Under the pieces are notes generated by a model. The model searched no databases, was not told the DNA's origin, and was given only the letters and a program-made list of their open reading frames with translations. From Nitrospirota bacterium (GTDB lineage: Bacteria; Nitrospirota; Nitrospiria; Nitrospirales; UBA8639), in NCBI GenBank assembly GCA_029881175.1, contig JAOUNC010000165.1, positions 1 through 6,426 on the forward strand: a stretch of 6,426 bases of DNA. The letters run 5' to 3'. Positions 5,895-6,426 of this stretch are shown here, piece after piece. Every line of letters begins with the position of its first letter. Positions within the stretch are counted from its first letter, which is position 1. The translations under genes and the position numbers were made by a program.

Positions 5895-6426
5895 TTAGTA
5901 TGGATGAAAGATAGGAAAGCGCGCGCACAAGTTTTTGACTTCTCGTAGGATGCGCTTGTGCAGGGAGGCATCCTGTGCATGTTGGATGGTTTCATCCATC
6001 CAGGACACAATTTGCTCCATCTCAGCTTGCTGCATCCCGCGAGTGGAAACCGTTGGAGTGCCGATTCGAATCCCACTGGCCACGGCCGGTGGCTTCTCAT
6101 CAAAGGGCACCGCATTTTTATTCACCACAATGCCCGACGCATTCAGCGCCGCTTCAGCCTCTTTACCCGTGACATTTTTTGAGTTGAGATTTAATAGAAA
6201 AAGGTGATTATCCGTTCCGCCAGAAACCACTTGATAGCCACGCTTCAAGAAACCCTCAGCCAAGACCTTCGCATTCGCCAACACTTGCTTTTGATAGGTA
6301 GTAAACCCTGGAGCCAGAGCTTCCTTAAAGGCCACAGCCTTGGCGGCAATCACATGCATCAACGGCCCACCTTGAATTCCTGGAAAAATCATTTTATCAA
6401 CGGCTTTGGCATGCTCTTCCTTACAC
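5895..6426 (-). CDS. glyA: serine hydroxymethyltransferase, C-terminal part, cut by window edge
   Basis: The frame is open from the right edge to a stop at 5895, giving 176 residues of the C-terminal part. GlyA is the cytoplasmic PLP enzyme that converts serine and tetrahydrofolate to glycine and 5,10-methylenetetrahydrofolate, the main source of one-carbon units. Diagnostic pieces are FPGIQGGPLMHVIAAKAVAFKEAL, the glycine-rich GGTDNHLFLLNL, NAVPFDEKPP and SGIRIGTPTVSTRG with the substrate-carboxylate arginine of that motif. The PLP-binding lysine and the start lie outside the window. The last base, 6426, belongs to an incomplete codon. The TPTVSTRG block differs slightly from the common TPAxTTRG, without evidence of loss of function. 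nrdR follows after 40 bases on the same strand, a neighbourhood seen in several bacterial groups. Confidence 0.97.
   Translation of the reverse strand, partial: CKEEHAKAVDKMIFPGIQGGPLMHVIAAKAVAFKEALAPGFTTYQKQVLANAKVLAEGFLKRGYQVVSGGTDNHLFLLNLNSKNVTGKEAEAALNASGIVVNKNAVPFDEKPPAVASGIRIGTPTVSTRGMQQAEMEQIVSWMDETIQHAQDASLHKRILREVKNLCARFPIFHPY

Noticed and set aside
5390..6115. A longer reading of nrdR starting within glyA (241 codons)
   Set aside because: The extra N-terminal part overlaps the conserved glyA coding region in another frame and is not NrdR-like; the GTG at 5854 gives the canonical MKCPFC start with a good ribosome-binding site.

Overview
This is a bacterial chromosomal window with intermediate GC content. 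The layout glyA-nrdR followed by a soluble NarL-type two-component pair, together with the style of the proteins, suggests a Nitrospirota (Nitrospira-like) genome. That assignment rests on memory of similar proteins and is only moderately sure. No rRNA, tRNA, CRISPR array or mobile element is visible.

Layout: (1) 1-1383, minus strand, is the N-terminal 461 codons of an AddB/RexB-like subunit of a helicase-nuclease used in double-strand break repair; it runs off the left edge. (2) 1605-2081, minus strand, is a compact two-gene unit: a 94-residue thioredoxin/glutaredoxin-like protein with a CAAC active site, then a 59-residue acidic protein with a two-CxxC zinc ribbon. (3) 2082-2288 is a divergent intergenic region with a plausible sigma70 promoter for the redox unit and overlapping inverted repeats. 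(4) 2289-3371, plus strand, is the only rightward gene: an FKBP-type peptidyl-prolyl isomerase domain fused to an unrecognised C-terminal half of about 220 residues. (5) 3440-5258, minus strand, is a two-component system. The histidine kinase has an NAD-binding Rossmann domain in the place of a usual sensor domain, and its 3' end overlaps its NarL/FixJ response regulator by 17 bases. (6) 5390-6426, minus strand, holds NrdR, the repressor of ribonucleotide reductase genes, and upstream of it the C-terminal part of glyA (serine hydroxymethyltransferase), cut by the right edge.

How they work together: glyA and nrdR form a short-spaced pair linking one-carbon/nucleotide metabolism with dNTP control. 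The kinase/regulator pair lies downstream on the same strand and, from its Rossmann domain, may read NAD(H) or another cytoplasmic metabolite; this is inference. The most notable items are the Rossmann-kinase fusion, the FKBP fusion protein and the thioredoxin/zinc-ribbon mini-operon.
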